From the NCBI GenBank assembly GCA_947258735.1, contig CAMYJJ010000203.1, positions 1-5,466 of the forward strand: a stretch of DNA of 5,466 nt, written 5' to 3'. Shown in pieces: positions 5,200 through 5,466 of the stretch (the first letter of the stretch is position 1; each line of letters starts with the position of its first letter). Source of the stretch: Thermodesulfovibrionia bacterium. Lineage in GTDB: Bacteria; Nitrospirota; Thermodesulfovibrionia; UBA6902. The position numbers and the translations under genes are program-made. Below the pieces are notes generated by a model. That model made no database searches. It was not told the DNA's origin and saw only the letters and a list, made by a program, of their open reading frames with translations.

Positions 5200-5466
5200 A
5201 TGTTAGAAATAAAAAAGGGAACATACATGTTGCTGAACATTCTTTTATTGATCGGATTGATACATACGTATGTTGTTATGGATGTCTCTGCCCAGAACGC
5301 CGCAGGCAAAACGTACATGAAACCATCTGATACAGAGTTGAAGAAAAGATTAACGCCGCTTCAATACAGGGTCACCCAGAAAGATGATACGGAAAGGGCC
5401 TTTAATAACGAGTACTGGGACAACAAAGAACCCGGGATCTATGTTGATATCGTTTCCGGAGAACCT
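5200..5466 (+). CDS. msrB: Exported methionine-R-sulfoxide reductase B, N-terminal part (runs off the window)
   Basis: The first 89 residues of a gene cut by the window end. MsrB reduces the R-epimer of methionine sulfoxide in oxidised proteins. The family N-terminal region is unmistakable: [20 protein letters not shown] (41-60), [21 protein letters not shown] (69-89). The catalytic cysteine and zinc-binding CxxC pairs would lie further on and are not in view. A hydrophobic segment at residues 11-29 followed by VSAQNAAG indicates a signal peptide (cleavage about residue 31) or N-terminal anchor, so the enzyme should work in the periplasm. The ATG at 5200 has GGGAGGT at 5189-5195; an alternative in-frame ATG at 5227 (residue 10) has AAGGGA before it and would give a more ordinary signal peptide. 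It lies 75 bases after the spondin stop with only a hairpin between, so co-transcription is likely. Confidence 0.93.
   Translation, partial: MLEIKKGTYMLLNILLLIGLIHTYVVMDVSAQNAAGKTYMKPSDTELKKRLTPLQYRVTQKDDTERAFNNEYWDNKEPGIYVDIVSGEP

Noticed and set aside
5136..5330. Plus-strand 64-codon frame starting after the spondin gene
   Set aside because: It begins in the intergenic hairpin and overlaps msrB in another frame; msrB has the strong ribosome site and clear family motifs.

Overview
The window reads as a chromosomal stretch of a Gram-negative-type bacterium of moderate GC content. The gene dialect (OmpR/PhoB-type two-component pair, exported spondin-domain protein, exported MsrB, bacterial deoxyhypusine-synthase homologue) and the GTCATTCC- and GTCATCCTGAA-type intergenic palindromes resemble Nitrospirota or Deltaproteobacteria-like genomes. 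That placement is a guess; no rRNA or marker gene is present. All supported genes are on the + strand.

Layout: (1) The 3' end of an unrecognised gene (2-154) lies just ahead of a complete deoxyhypusine-synthase-family gene (181-1299). (2) A 387-bp intergenic region holds a weak terminator-like hairpin, two palindromic repeat elements, and a promoter with direct repeats. (3) A response regulator (1687-2403) and sensor histidine kinase (2403-3881) overlap by one base and form an operon. (4) A 544-bp region without a credible gene holds a GTTCAAC-rich repeat cluster, a 150-bp MITE-like element with 9-bp terminal inverted repeats, and then an ordered array of four 11-bp direct repeats running into an extended -10. 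(5) A secreted spondin-domain protein (4426-5124) follows, then a strong intergenic hairpin, then the first 89 codons of an exported methionine-R-sulfoxide reductase B (5200 to window end).

The most interesting signal is regulatory. OmpR/PhoB-family regulators classically bind direct repeats spaced 11 bp apart. The promoter of the spondin gene carries four units (CGTKAT at 4239, 4250, 4261 and 4272), and the promoter of the response regulator carries two units of the same word (CGTGAC at 1617, TGTGAT at 1628). In both cases the last unit begins exactly 16 bp before the -10 hexamer. This predicts that the two-component system autoregulates and drives the spondin-msrB genes. I infer an envelope repair or oxidative-damage module (sensor, regulator, secreted spondin protein, periplasmic MsrB), loosely analogous to HprSR control of MsrPQ in E. 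coli. The functional link is a hypothesis; the repeats and their spacing are directly visible.
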